A stretch of DNA of 64,000 nucleotides from Picrophilus oshimae DSM 9789 (GCF_900176435.1 NZ_FWYE01000003.1:62001-126000); one strand, 5' to 3'. Counted from the first letter of the stretch, positions 46,216-56,223 are shown. Translations and numbers: made by a program. The notes: generated by a model not told the origin, from the letters alone.

Positions 46216-47045
46216 TGATTATAGACGGTGTTAAAATATCCGAGACAAAGATGGAAAGGCTTAAAAATGAGATAGAAAAAATAAAAAATACCGGAATAAA
46301 TCCAAAAATGAAGATTATTTTAATAGGAAACGACTATGGAAGCATTGTTTATTCAAAAGCCAAGATGAGGCGTGGCTCAAAACTTGGAATAGATGTTGAT
46401 TTAGATAGATACGATTCAATATCCCGGGAAGATCTTATTAAGCTTTTAAAAAGATACTCTAAAAGCGATGATATCCATGGAATAATGATAGAAACACCAG
46501 TACCTGGCATAAATTACTATGATGTTGTAAATGAAATACCATTCTACAAGGACGTTGATGGCATGACGTCTTATAACCTTGGAAACCTTTACCTAAAAAA
46601 TGAGTTCATTGCGCCTGCAACAGCCAGGGCTGTTGTTGACATTCTTGATTATATAAATATAAAATCCGGTAATGTTGCAATAATAAACAGATCTCCTGTT
46701 GTTGGCAGGCCCTTATCAATGATGCTGTTGAACAGGGACTTCACGGTTACAGTATGCCATAGCAAGACAGTGAATATAAAAGAGATAACAAGGTCATCAG
46801 ATATCGTTGTTGTTGCCGTTGGAAAACCAAACTTCCTTGATAGATCCTATGTGTCAGATAAAAATATAATTATAGATGTTGGCATAAACTATCTCAATGG
46901 AAAGACATGCGGTGATGCAGATTATGAAAATATAAAGGATTATGTTAATGCAATAACGCCGGTGCCTGGTGGCGTCGGGCCGGTTACGGCAACAGACATC
47001 TTTGAAAACTTTATTAACGGCCTAAAATACCAGATAAAGGGTTAA
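46215..47045 (+). CDS. folD: Methylenetetrahydrofolate dehydrogenase/cyclohydrolase
   Basis: A 276-residue bifunctional C1 enzyme. The catalytic lysine is in [22 protein letters not shown] (canonical QLPLP) and [28 protein letters not shown] and [11 protein letters not shown] are FolD hallmarks. The start is ATG 46215, overlapping the glucose dehydrogenase stop (TAATG), so translation is coupled. It may feed formyl or methylene units and perhaps produce NADPH. Confidence 0.93.
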   Translation: MIIDGVKISETKMERLKNEIEKIKNTGINPKMKIILIGNDYGSIVYSKAKMRRGSKLGIDVDLDRYDSISREDLIKLLKRYSKSDDIHGIMIETPVPGINYYDVVNEIPFYKDVDGMTSYNLGNLYLKNEFIAPATARAVVDILDYINIKSGNVAIINRSPVVGRPLSMMLLNRDFTVTVCHSKTVNIKEITRSSDIVVVAVGKPNFLDRSYVSDKNIIIDVGINYLNGKTCGDADYENIKDYVNAITPVPGGVGPVTATDIFENFINGLKYQIKG

Positions 47046-47082
47046 AACAAAAACAATAATTTATATTATTTATTATATATAC

Positions 47083-47412
47083 ATGTCGCCATCAGATCAT
47101 CTTGCAAACAAAAGAACCTTTTTATCATGGGTAAGAACTGGAATAGCATTAATGGGCTTTGGTTTTGTCATAGCAAAATTCGAGATCTTTATACATATAT
47201 TAATAAAGAGCAGCATATCAAAATCAAGCATAATCCCCGGGGAGATAATGATTGTAATTGGAATAATAACAATAATTTACGGCCTTTATGAATATTTGCA
47301 GAATGAAAAGGATCTCAATGAAAACAATTACAATTCGAGAAATCTCGAATCCATTGTCTTTTCATTTGCAATAATAGCAATGGCAATCGTGCTATTACTA
47401 TTAATAATTTAA
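47083..47412 (+). CDS. DUF202 family small membrane protein
   Basis: A 109-residue protein with three TM segments. [22 protein letters not shown] is the signature of DUF202 (YidH-type) proteins, whose function is not known. A TATATATAC box about 22 nt before the start indicates its own leaderless promoter. It faces the ilv operon. Confidence 0.8.
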   Translation: MSPSDHLANKRTFLSWVRTGIALMGFGFVIAKFEIFIHILIKSSISKSSIIPGEIMIVIGIITIIYGLYEYLQNEKDLNENNYNSRNLESIVFSFAIIAMAIVLLLLII

Positions 47413-47435
47413 ATTTATTTAGAAATGATTTAAAT

Positions 47436-48437
47436 TTATTTGGGTCTGCCCCTTAATACTATCTCCCTGAGCTGTTTTCCGACCTGTTCCTCAAGCGAAT
47501 TGTCTATATTAAGCATCATTGATTCAAGGTTCTTTGAGCCCTCGCCGTATTCCTCGATCCATTCCTCCGCGAATTTACCGCTCACTATGTATTCAGCCCT
47601 TTCCCTCATTCTTTTTCTTACATCATCGTTTATTATGTATTTTCCAGTTGTTAAGCCTCCGTACTTTGCCGTGTCAGATACCGCACGGAGCATTCCAGAG
47701 ATTCCCTTTTCAAAGACCTGGTCAACGATGAGCTTCATCTCATTTATGGCCTCAAAATAGGCCATTTCTGGTTTGTATCCCATCTCAACCATGATATTGA
47801 ATGTTGACCTCAAAAGCTCGGTAATGCCACCGACCAGGTCAAGCTGCTCACCTATAAGATCTGTTTCAGTCTCCTCTTTAAAAGTTGTCTCTATTGCACC
47901 AGCCCTTAATGCACCAAGGGAATATGCTATTGAAAGTGCCTTTTCTTTTGATCTCCCGGAAACATCATTTGCCACTGCTATTAGAACAGGAACGCCTCCT
48001 CCCCTTTCATAGAACTCCCTTACACTTGGTCCGGGTGCCTTTGGTGCGACCATGTAAACATCATGATTCTTTGGATTTATCAATCCGTAATGCACATTAA
48101 ATCCGTGGGCAAAGACGATGTCGGCATCATCCTTAATATCGTTCATTATATTTTTATAAAGCTCCCTCTGCGCCATGTCCGGTACAAGAAAGATAACAGC
48201 ATCGGCATCCCTCACGGCATCCCTGCTTTTAAGCGGTTTAAAGCCATCAGCAACGGCCTTTTCCCATGATTTACCCTGCCTTTCAAGTCCGACTGTTACA
48301 TTTAATCCTGAATCACGCATGTTAAGCGCCCATGCACGTCCCTGGCTTCCGTAGCCAAGCACTGCTATCTTTTTATTCCTCATTAGATTCTCCTTTAAAT
48401 CATTCTCAGTGTAAACCTTCTCCAAGAACCTCACCAC
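47436..48437 (-). CDS. ilvC: Ketol-acid reductoisomerase
   Basis: A 333-residue enzyme of valine/isoleucine synthesis. Rossmann motif LGYGSQGRAWALN, then VAPKAPGPSVREFYERGGG, and the C-terminal knotted domain with EEQTETDLIGEQ-type residues (here KEETETDLIGEQ). The start is uncertain: GTG codons at 48437 and 48434 or a TTG at 48425 all lie within the end of ilvN. Last in ilvB-ilvN-ilvC. Confidence 0.94.
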   Translation of the reverse strand: MVRFLEKVYTENDLKENLMRNKKIAVLGYGSQGRAWALNMRDSGLNVTVGLERQGKSWEKAVADGFKPLKSRDAVRDADAVIFLVPDMAQRELYKNIMNDIKDDADIVFAHGFNVHYGLINPKNHDVYMVAPKAPGPSVREFYERGGGVPVLIAVANDVSGRSKEKALSIAYSLGALRAGAIETTFKEETETDLIGEQLDLVGGITELLRSTFNIMVEMGYKPEMAYFEAINEMKLIVDQVFEKGISGMLRAVSDTAKYGGLTTGKYIINDDVRKRMRERAEYIVSGKFAEEWIEEYGEGSKNLESMMLNIDNSLEEQVGKQLREIVLRGRPK

Positions 48438-48684
48438 CTGAATATGTTAAAAGGATGTTGTCATCGCTATCCAGTATGCTAACACGCTCAACATCTACCA
48501 TCTTGCTTAGATTGTATATCGAATATGCAAGATTATCAGAATTATCCGATGAAACCGTCATCTCTATGATGCAGTTCTCACCAGATCTTCTGTAGCAGAG
48601 CCTGTCAAGATCAATCCAGAGCCGCCTGAAGTTTGCGGCCGTCCTCTCTATTATACCAGGATCACGGTAGCTTGCTATCACCAT
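48406..48684 (-). CDS. ilvN: Acetolactate synthase small regulatory subunit, ACT domain
   Basis: A 92-residue protein made of little more than an ACT domain: MVIASYRDPGIIERTAANFRR. The start is set at ATG 48684, which gives the normal ACT beginning; an upstream ATG 48705 adds seven residues. It overlaps ilvB by 23 nt. It should bind valine or another effector and regulate IlvB. It is shorter than bacterial IlvH (about 160). Confidence 0.82.
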   Translation of the reverse strand: MVIASYRDPGIIERTAANFRRLWIDLDRLCYRRSGENCIIEMTVSSDNSDNLAYSIYNLSKMVDVERVSILDSDDNILLTYSGGEVLGEGLH

Positions 48685-50383
48685 TATTCTTTTTTCTTGG
48701 ATCACTTACTATCATCTCCCTTAATTTACCGCCAGGCGGTAGCGTCGGAAGCGCCAGCTCCTCTTTATCGACAGGAACCCTTATAACAGCAGGCACATCC
48801 TCCTTTATTGCAGTTTTTATGGCATTTTTTATATCATCATAATTTTCAACATCAAAGCCAAGGGCACCAAAGGCCTCAGCGTATTTAACAAGATCCGGAG
48901 AATTTCCATAGTCAACACCAACTATACGTTTATTCTGGAACATGTCCTGAACCTGTCTCACAAGCCCAAGGGTTCTGTTATCATTTACTATTGCTATAAC
49001 AGGTATATTATAATCAACGGCAACTGCAAGATTATTTCCTGTCATCAAAAAAGAGCCGTCTCCATCAAAATCGACAACTATTTTGTCAGGCCTGCCAACC
49101 TTGGCACCTATGGCTGCAGGCAATCCAAAGCCCATGGTTCCCATGCCGGTTGATGAAAAGAATGACCTTGGCTCAAGATTTTCCCAGAAGACCTCTGCCC
49201 ACATCTGGTGCTGGCCAACACCTGTTGTCATTATTGCATCCCTTGGAAGCGATTCCCTTATTGTTTTTAATATCTTAAACGGTTTTAATTTTCTATCCTC
49301 TATATAATAGAATTTTTCATAGTAATCTTTAAGCTCTTTTACCCTTTTTGTCCATTCGTTTTTATGTTTTAATGCGTGCTCAGGTATATTTTTTATCATC
49401 TCTTTTAATATCAGCTTTGAATCGCCCTGTATGCCTATATCTGGTTTTATACCCTTCATGAAGTCCCCGGGGTCTATATTTATTTCTATGAACTTTTTAC
49501 CGGTCTCTGCCATCTCATTATACGATGTGAACGTTCTATCACTGAGCCTTGCCCCGACAACAAGCATGACATCGCTCTCAAGGGCAGCCATGCTCGCTTC
49601 AGCCTTTCCGTAATAACCCATTGCACCCAAATAAAGCGGATAATCGGCAGGCATTGATGATTTACCTGGAAGCGTTGATACAACAGGCATTCCAAGCATT
49701 TTTGATAATTTTATCACCTCATCGGTGGCACCTGACCATGCCACGCCGGTACCAACAAGCATTATGGGTCTTTCAGCATTTAAAAGAAGGGATAATGCCT
49801 TTGATATCCTGTCCCTGTCAACTATTGTCCTGAAGGGTTTATAATTCAATTTCCTGTTTAATGATTTTAAATCATCTATTTTTGTGTTCTGTAAATCCCT
49901 TGGTATGTCAACGACCACGGGGCCGGGCCTGCCGGTGGAGGCTATGTAAAATGCCTTTTCTATCCAGAACGGTATCTCATCAACAGATCTTAGCTGCACG
50001 GTGTATTTTGTTACAGGAAACATTATTCCCGGTGTGTCGGATTCCTGGAATGACATCTTTCCTATTGATGAACTGTTAACCTGGCCTGTTATTGCAACAA
50101 CCGGCGATGAATCCTGGTATGCTGTTATTAGTCCTGTAACAAGGTTTGTTACGCCAGGACCGGATGTTGCAGTGCAAACACCAGGAAATCCAGTGGCCCT
50201 TGCATATGCATCGGCAGCATGGGCGGCGGCCTGCTCATGCCGCATCAGTATGTGCCTTAACTGCCCGCTCTCAACGTCCTCCAAAAAAGCATCGTACACA
50301 GGCATGTTGTATAATCCAGGTATGCCAAATATAGCCTTAACACCCTGCTTCTTAAGCGATTCAACTATCAAACGTGATCCCAT
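48662..50383 (-). CDS. ilvB: Acetolactate synthase large subunit
   Basis: A 573-residue ThDP enzyme. Catalytic glutamate in RHEQAAAHAADAYARATG, and the ThDP motif FDGDGSFLMTGNNLAVA. It makes acetolactate for branched-chain amino acids. The start is set at ATG 50383, which follows a GGGGTGGTC ribosome binding site by 9 nt; GTG codons at 50395 and 50386 lie within or next to that site. The mRNA has an apparent leader of about 54 nt, rare here. Confidence 0.94.
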   Translation of the reverse strand: MGSRLIVESLKKQGVKAIFGIPGLYNMPVYDAFLEDVESGQLRHILMRHEQAAAHAADAYARATGFPGVCTATSGPGVTNLVTGLITAYQDSSPVVAITGQVNSSSIGKMSFQESDTPGIMFPVTKYTVQLRSVDEIPFWIEKAFYIASTGRPGPVVVDIPRDLQNTKIDDLKSLNRKLNYKPFRTIVDRDRISKALSLLLNAERPIMLVGTGVAWSGATDEVIKLSKMLGMPVVSTLPGKSSMPADYPLYLGAMGYYGKAEASMAALESDVMLVVGARLSDRTFTSYNEMAETGKKFIEINIDPGDFMKGIKPDIGIQGDSKLILKEMIKNIPEHALKHKNEWTKRVKELKDYYEKFYYIEDRKLKPFKILKTIRESLPRDAIMTTGVGQHQMWAEVFWENLEPRSFFSSTGMGTMGFGLPAAIGAKVGRPDKIVVDFDGDGSFLMTGNNLAVAVDYNIPVIAIVNDNRTLGLVRQVQDMFQNKRIVGVDYGNSPDLVKYAEAFGALGFDVENYDDIKNAIKTAIKEDVPAVIRVPVDKEELALPTLPPGGKLREMIVSDPRKKNNGDSKLP

Positions 50384-50468
50384 CACAGGGACCACCCCTT
50401 AAAAAAGCCGTAGATGTTAGATTAACCTTTTCGCCATGGAGTGATATTGTTAAGCAATATTTAAAATT
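50384..50468 (-). promoter_or_regulatory. ilvB promoter and leader with six-codon mini-ORF
   Basis: A TTTAAATATT box (minus strand, about 50466-50457) lies about 24 nt before ATG 50437. That ATG opens the mini-ORF Met-Ala-Lys-Arg-Leu-Ile-stop (50437-50417). The transcript would start at or near this ATG, giving a leader of about 54 nt before ilvB. The leader ends with a ribosome binding site. A Leu-Ile peptide ahead of a branched-chain operon recalls attenuation, but this is only inference from six codons. Confidence 0.35.
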
Positions 50469-50550
50469 ATTCATTTTATATTTTAAGTTAAAAACAAAAT
50501 TTTAAGGTCTTTTTAAATTATAATAAAATGTTTAATATTACAAATATTAA

Positions 50551-51285
50551 TCATCTCACGTTTGTATAAAAATAGTAATATCTGTATGAATTACCAGTGC
50601 TTATATACTTTCTTATAAAGGCCGGATTGCCGAATATATTAATAATCCCATCATCCATTATAAAATTCATGAGGTATTTGCCCTGCATTTTTGATATTAA
50701 ACTATTTAACGTTTTGTATGAATCTATATCAAAATCATACCATCTTTTACCATTGTATGGTGGATCTATGTAAAAAAATGTGTTTTTACCATCATATTTT
50801 TTTATTAAATACTTATAATCAAGGTTTTCAATAATCCATGATGATATATTAATTCTCAAATTTTCCATGTTGTTTATTATCCTTGAAACAAGGTTAAATT
50901 TTGATTTATCATGTTTTATGTAGGTATTTCCCTGGCCGCCAAATGTTGTGTTTAATAAATAAAATGTTTTAAATGCCCTCTCCACATCATTTTTACCCAT
51001 GGAATCTATATTATATTTATAATAATCAAAAACCTCCCTGTTCTTTAATGTTTTAATCATTTTATAAAGGTCATTGTATTTGTATTTTAATGTTTTAAAG
51101 AGATTTACAAGATCCATGTTTATATCATTGTATATCTTTTCACCTGCATCGAGGTTTAGCAGAACTATACCTGAACCACCGAATACATCAACCAATCTTG
51201 AGCATGATGACCTGTTAAAAACGTCTTTTATGTCATTTAAGAGAGAGCCCTTTGATCCTGGATATTTTATTAATATATTCATCAA
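50551..51285 (-). CDS. DNA adenine methyltransferase, Dam/D12 class, orphan
   Basis: A 244-residue enzyme. Motif I KYPGSKG and DVFGGSG, motif IV DPPYNG (about residue 175) mark the D12 N6-adenine methyltransferase class. No restriction endonuclease or specificity gene is next to it, so it is an orphan that could act in host marking, repair or regulation, or be a remnant of a restriction-modification system. It is very AT-rich with a plain neighbourhood. Confidence 0.85.
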   Translation of the reverse strand: MMNILIKYPGSKGSLLNDIKDVFNRSSCSRLVDVFGGSGIVLLNLDAGEKIYNDINMDLVNLFKTLKYKYNDLYKMIKTLKNREVFDYYKYNIDSMGKNDVERAFKTFYLLNTTFGGQGNTYIKHDKSKFNLVSRIINNMENLRINISSWIIENLDYKYLIKKYDGKNTFFYIDPPYNGKRWYDFDIDSYKTLNSLISKMQGKYLMNFIMDDGIINIFGNPAFIRKYISTGNSYRYYYFYTNVR

Positions 51286-51353
51286 ACATGAATATCATTT
51301 AAAAATAAATCTTCTTTCAAAAGATTTATCTATTTTTTACATTATTATTAATT

Positions 51354-51914
51354 ATGGAGAAGATACTAATATTAACAGGTGATGCCGGAGAATCCCTTGA
51401 GGTGATGTATCCATATCAAAGATTAAAGGAGGAGGGCTATGAGGTTCACATAGCCGCACCGGAAAAGAAAAAGATACAGCTTGTTGTTCATGACTTTGAG
51501 GACGGATTCGATACCTACACGGAAAAGCCAGGATATAAAATAGATGTCGATCTTGCTTTTAGGGATGTAAGACCTGAGGAGTATATTGCTCTTGTTATAC
51601 CTGGTGGCAGGGCCCCGGAATATATAAGAAACGATCCTGATTTTAAGAGGATTGTAAAATACTTCTTTGAGAAGAACGAACCTGTTGCTGAGCTATGCCA
51701 TGCTCCGCTTGGGCTTGCGGCTGCAGGCGTTTTAAATGGCAGAAAAACGGCAGCCTATCCTGCACTTGCGCCTGATGTAACAATCGCCGGTGGTGAGTTC
51801 GTGGATGGCGCGGCTGTTATAGATGGAAATATTGTGTCTGCAAGGGCCTGGCCGGATCATCCGGAATGGATGCGTGCATTTATAAAAATGTTAAGGGAGA
51901 AAAACAAATCATAA
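51354..51914 (+). CDS. DJ-1/PfpI family protein
   Basis: A 186-residue protein of the PfpI group. The nucleophile elbow AELCHAPLGLAAAGVL contains the catalytic cysteine; PGGRAPEYIRNDP and the acidic residue near the start (GDAGESLEVMYP) are typical. Family members act as chaperone, glyoxalase/deglycase or peptidase, which cannot be told here. Leaderless start. Confidence 0.9.
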   Translation: MEKILILTGDAGESLEVMYPYQRLKEEGYEVHIAAPEKKKIQLVVHDFEDGFDTYTEKPGYKIDVDLAFRDVRPEEYIALVIPGGRAPEYIRNDPDFKRIVKYFFEKNEPVAELCHAPLGLAAAGVLNGRKTAAYPALAPDVTIAGGEFVDGAAVIDGNIVSARAWPDHPEWMRAFIKMLREKNKS

Positions 51915-51943
51915 ATTTTTTATTATAATATCGATAAAGGTCT

Positions 51944-53098
51944 ATGAATGTTTTAATTCTTGGCATTGATGGTTATATAGGCTTCCCACTTGCCCTAAGG
52001 TTTTTATCAATGGGATATAATGTTTACGGTGCAGATAACTTTTATACAAGGAGGCGTGTAAAGGCTGTCGGTTCTGATACAGCGATACCAATAAATACAA
52101 TGGACATTAGATTAAAAAAGATAAGGGAAAAAACTGGGAAAAGCATTACATTTTTTAAGGGCAACGTTTCAAATCCACAGTTCATGTATGATATTATAAA
52201 AAAATCATCCCCGGATGTCATAGTGCATCTGGCGGAGCAGAGATCCGCGCCATATTCAATGATTGGTTTAAGGCAGGCAATAGAAACCCTTGATAATAAT
52301 ATAAACAGCACAATGAATTTAATCTATGCTGTAAAGGATATAAAAAGGGATGCTCATATAATAAAGCTTGGCACCATGGGTGAGTACGGAACACCAAATA
52401 TAGACATACCTGAAGGCTTTTTTAATATAGAGTACCATGGAAGAAGAGATTATCTGCCATTTCCAAGATCCGGGCAGTCATGGTATCACCTGAGCAAGGT
52501 GCATGATACAAATAATCTTATGCTTGCAACAAAAATATGGGGTTTAACAGTTACAGATGTAATGCAGGGCGTTGTTTATGGAACAAGGACAGAGGAATTG
52601 AACGAATATAAAATGACAACAAGGTTTGACATAGATGAAACTTATGGTACAGTATTAAACAGGTTCGCCTCACAGGCCGTTCTTGGAATGCCTTTAACGG
52701 TATACGGCGCCGGCAATCAAAAACGTGGGTTTTTAAGCCTTGAGGATAGCATAACATGCCTTTCACTGATAGCAGAGCATCCTGAACCTGAAAATTACAA
52801 TGTAATAAACCAGTTTGATGAGTATTATTCATTGAATTATCTTGCAGAAAAGGTCAAGGAAAAATATGAGGAGATTTATAATAAAGATGTTGAAATATCA
52901 CACATCGATGATCCAAGAATAGAGCTGGATGATCATTACTACAATCCTGAGCACAAAAAATTGTATGAACTTGGATTTAAAAGCAGGGTAAAACTTGATG
53001 ATGAGATATATAATATTATGAATGATTTGAATGAAAACAGGCTTAGATTATTAAGGCTTAAAGATTCCATCATGCCGAGGACATTCTGGAAGTCATGA
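51944..53098 (+). CDS. UDP-sulfoquinovose synthase (SQD1/Agl3-like)
   Basis: A 384-residue short-chain dehydrogenase/epimerase. NAD motif GIDGYIGFPLA, catalytic YHLSK, and the SQD1 signature regions HLAEQRSAPYSMI and LGTMGEYGTPNIDIPEG (T and the substrate-binding segment). The enzyme makes UDP-sulfoquinovose from UDP-glucose and sulfite; in Sulfolobus Agl3 feeds S-layer N-glycans with this sugar. The convergent uridylyltransferase-like gene (overlap 29 nt) could supply UDP-glucose. Confidence 0.9.
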   Translation: MNVLILGIDGYIGFPLALRFLSMGYNVYGADNFYTRRRVKAVGSDTAIPINTMDIRLKKIREKTGKSITFFKGNVSNPQFMYDIIKKSSPDVIVHLAEQRSAPYSMIGLRQAIETLDNNINSTMNLIYAVKDIKRDAHIIKLGTMGEYGTPNIDIPEGFFNIEYHGRRDYLPFPRSGQSWYHLSKVHDTNNLMLATKIWGLTVTDVMQGVVYGTRTEELNEYKMTTRFDIDETYGTVLNRFASQAVLGMPLTVYGAGNQKRGFLSLEDSITCLSLIAEHPEPENYNVINQFDEYYSLNYLAEKVKEKYEEIYNKDVEISHIDDPRIELDDHYYNPEHKKLYELGFKSRVKLDDEIYNIMNDLNENRLRLLRLKDSIMPRTFWKS

Positions 53099-53801
53099 TA
53101 TTTTTATATGTTCTTTCCAGGATCCTGTAATATGATTCCGATGTACCAACACTGATCCAGTCATTTCTTTTTATTTTAATATATCTTGTTTCAATGCCTG
53201 TTTTTATTGTTTTATCTATTGCGGAAGTTACATTGCTATCCTCAATAAACTCAAAGATTTTAGAATTTAGTATATAAAACGCGGTCATTGCATTTCTTCC
53301 AATATAATTTTTCGGTTTTTCAATACATGTTATAACATTATTATTTTTTATTACTGCTATTCCATAATTCTCTGGATTTTTTACAGGCATCAATGCAAGC
53401 ACCTGGCACCTGCAATCTAAATGCATTTTAACTGCGCCGGCCAGCAGCTGATCTTTTATTATTAGACCATCACCGGCGTTTAGTATAAAAAATCCCTTTA
53501 AATATGGTTCTGCAAGTCTTACCGCGTTTCCGTATCCAAGCGGTTTTTCCTGGTATATAATCTCTGTTTTATAATCCAGGGATCTTACATAATCTGCAGT
53601 GTATGAATCATTTTTATTAAGAACAAGATAAAATTTTTTTACCCTGGCATTGAGATCCAGGCTGTGCATTATCTCATCTATTATTGGTCTTAGAACGACA
53701 TCATTATCTCTGAATGAATAAACAGGCAGCATCTCCTTTCTCATATTTCTTGGTAGCTTTGCCCTTGTTCCAAGACCTGCTGCTGTTATTAGTGCGTCCA
53801 T
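53070..53801 (-). CDS. Sugar nucleotidyltransferase (UTP-glucose-1-phosphate uridylyltransferase-like)
   Basis: A 243-residue Rossmann-like transferase. AAGLGTRAKLPRNMRKEMLPV is the nucleotide-binding loop with the conserved lysine, and NAGDGLI binds metal. Length and motifs fit GalU/GlmU-like uridylyl or thymidylyl transferases. It likely supplies UDP-glucose or a related sugar for the sulfoquinovose or other glycan paths. The two genes are convergent, so co-expression is not certain. Confidence 0.82.
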   Translation of the reverse strand: MDALITAAGLGTRAKLPRNMRKEMLPVYSFRDNDVVLRPIIDEIMHSLDLNARVKKFYLVLNKNDSYTADYVRSLDYKTEIIYQEKPLGYGNAVRLAEPYLKGFFILNAGDGLIIKDQLLAGAVKMHLDCRCQVLALMPVKNPENYGIAVIKNNNVITCIEKPKNYIGRNAMTAFYILNSKIFEFIEDSNVTSAIDKTIKTGIETRYIKIKRNDWISVGTSESYYRILERTYKNIMTSRMSSA

Positions 53802-53877
53802 GAGCTGTTATTAAATTGATATATTAATTTATTATTAAATACAAAATTGGTTATATATACGCTTTGAATACATATCT

Positions 53878-54477
53878 GTGTCATTAATAATTGATTTTCT
53901 TAAGGTGTTCATGCCGCTGCTCGTTGTTATTGATCCGTTTGGCAGCCTGGCAATCTTCGTATCAATGACGGCAAGTTATAATAAGGATACAAAATTATCA
54001 ATTTCAAGGGATGCTGTACTCTATGGTGGAATGATATTAATCATTTTTGCAGCCCTAGGGGAGATAATAATACAATTTTTTGGCATATCAATAGAGGCGC
54101 TTGAAATTGCCGGTGGTATAATATTACTATTAATGGGTATAGAGATGGTGCGTGAGGGTGCAAAGCCAGAATCAAGCTCTGGCAGCAAGAACCTTGGCAT
54201 AGTGCCATTTGCAACACCACTTCTCGCAGGCCCTGGTGCAATATCCCTTGTTATAATATTAATGAAGGGCTCATTAACAACAAAGATATTTACAATAGTC
54301 TCAATTTTAATAGTTCTGGCCCTGGTCTACATATTTTTCATATTTTCATCAAAAATACTCGAGATCCTTGGAGAGAAGATAATGACGGCAATAACAAGGA
54401 TATTCGGTCTTTTACTTGCAGGCTTTGCAATACAGTACTTCCTTGACGCCCTAATATCGCTTGGCCTCATAAAATAA
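53878..54477 (+). CDS. MarC family integral membrane protein
   Basis: A 199-residue protein with six TM segments. IDPFGSLAIFVSMT and VPFATPLLAGPGAIS match the MarC (YchE/YhgN) family. Its function is not proven; the old link to antibiotic resistance in E. coli was withdrawn. The start here is reading GTG; a TATATATACG box lies about 22 nt upstream. Confidence 0.85.
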   Translation: MSLIIDFLKVFMPLLVVIDPFGSLAIFVSMTASYNKDTKLSISRDAVLYGGMILIIFAALGEIIIQFFGISIEALEIAGGIILLLMGIEMVREGAKPESSSGSKNLGIVPFATPLLAGPGAISLVIILMKGSLTTKIFTIVSILIVLALVYIFFIFSSKILEILGEKIMTAITRIFGLLLAGFAIQYFLDALISLGLIK

Positions 54478-54534
54478 TTTAGTAATAAATATTTTTTTTC
54501 TATACATTTATATACTATATGAAAATACACAACC

Positions 54535-56223
54535 ATGGAGCAGAAGTGGGTGGCGCTTTCGAACACAACGATAGGCCAGCTCATGGCAACAATAAACACA
54601 AGTATAATTGTTGTTGCCCTGCCACCTATATTCCGTGGGATACATTTAAATCCACTGGCCCATGGAACCTTTCCATACCTTTTATGGTCAATTATAAGTT
54701 ACATGATAGTTATATCCGTGCTTCTTTTAACAATAGGACGATTAAGTGACATGTACGGCCGCGTCCGGCTTTTTAACCTTGGCTTTCTTATATTTACCAT
54801 TGGTTCAATACTGTTATATGTACTCCCAGGAACCGGCACAACAGCGGCCCTCGAGCTAATAATCTTCAGGATGTTTCAGGCCGTTGGCGGCTCATTTCTG
54901 ATGGCAAACAGCTTTGCAATTATAACTGATAACTTTCCGGATGATGAAAGGGCATTTGCATTATCAATAAACAGTGTTGCATCAATCATTGGCGTGAGCG
55001 TCGGCGTTGTTGCTGGAGGCATATTATCAATAATATACTGGCGTGACGTCTTTCTAATAAGCGTGCCCGTCGGAATCTTTGGAACTGTATGGTCATTCCT
55101 AAAATTAAAGGAAACATCGCCAAGGGTAAGGCATAGAATAGATCTGCCAGGGAATATAACGTTTGCCGCAGGCATCGTTTTAATTCTCCTGGGCATTACA
55201 TACGGTATAGTTCCATACAATGCATTTCCAATGGGCTGGGAGGATCCATATGTTGTAATTTCAGTATTTTTGGGCCTTGCACTTTTAATACTTTTTATAT
55301 ACGTAGAAAAGCATGTTGACAATCCAATGTTCAGATTGGACTTCTTTAAAAACACTGGCTTTAGCATAGGAAACTTCACAGGTTTTGTATCAGCCATGGG
55401 CATGATGGGCCTAATGTATATGTTAACAATACTATTCCAGGGTGTCTGGCTTCCAATACATGGTTATCCTTATTATATAACACCATTCTGGGCAGGCGTT
55501 TACATACTTCCAATGACAATTGCTATGGGGATCTTTGGAATAATTGGTGGAAGAATTGCGAACAGGAATAACATAAGACTTTTAACGTCCCTTGGCCTTT
55601 TTATATCATCATTTTCATTTATACTTATAGCCTTTCTACCGTACGATTTTTCATATCCGGAGCTGGCATTCTACCTTGTAATATTCGGCATAGGCTACGG
55701 TCTTTTCAACGCACCAAACATCTCTGCAGTGATGTCATCTGTTCCAGGGGATTCCAGGGGCTCGGCATCAGGGATGCTTAACACCATGAGGAATCTTGGA
55801 TACACTGCAAGCATGGGTTTGTTCTTTTCAATTTTAATATACGGTTTATCATTATATCTCCCGGGAAGCATAAAAACACATTTAAACTCAATAGGTGCAT
55901 CCTCATTATCATTGTATATATCAAAGATGCCCGCGACCGAGGCTCTTTTTAGTGCCTTCCTTGGTATAAATCCTGTGCCGTCGATACTTAGCACGGTAAA
56001 TAAGTCTGTGCTGTCAAAAATAGAAAAATCAACGATATTATATATATCAGGTAACACATGGTATCCGCATGTTCTTGCACCTGCCTTCGGATCATCATTT
56101 TCAATGGTCTTTTACATAGCATTTGCAATAACCCTGATAAGCGGAATAATCTCGATATTTAGAGAGCCACTGAATTATAAAATAAAAAATTCATTAAGAT
56201 CCAAGGAATATGTAAAGAAATAG
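54535..56223 (+). CDS. MFS drug exporter, DHA2 type, 14 TM (paralogue of 16729)
   Basis: A 562-residue exporter. The start MEQKWVALSNTTIGQLMATI and the loop GRLSDMYGRVR resemble the protein at 16729 through the whole length, so they arose by duplication. No MarR gene accompanies this copy, which may be regulated differently. TATATA lies about 25 nt before the start. Its 3' end overlaps the convergent membrane-protein gene by 30 nt. Confidence 0.88.
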   Translation: MEQKWVALSNTTIGQLMATINTSIIVVALPPIFRGIHLNPLAHGTFPYLLWSIISYMIVISVLLLTIGRLSDMYGRVRLFNLGFLIFTIGSILLYVLPGTGTTAALELIIFRMFQAVGGSFLMANSFAIITDNFPDDERAFALSINSVASIIGVSVGVVAGGILSIIYWRDVFLISVPVGIFGTVWSFLKLKETSPRVRHRIDLPGNITFAAGIVLILLGITYGIVPYNAFPMGWEDPYVVISVFLGLALLILFIYVEKHVDNPMFRLDFFKNTGFSIGNFTGFVSAMGMMGLMYMLTILFQGVWLPIHGYPYYITPFWAGVYILPMTIAMGIFGIIGGRIANRNNIRLLTSLGLFISSFSFILIAFLPYDFSYPELAFYLVIFGIGYGLFNAPNISAVMSSVPGDSRGSASGMLNTMRNLGYTASMGLFFSILIYGLSLYLPGSIKTHLNSIGASSLSLYISKMPATEALFSAFLGINPVPSILSTVNKSVLSKIEKSTILYISGNTWYPHVLAPAFGSSFSMVFYIAFAITLISGIISIFREPLNYKIKNSLRSKEYVKK

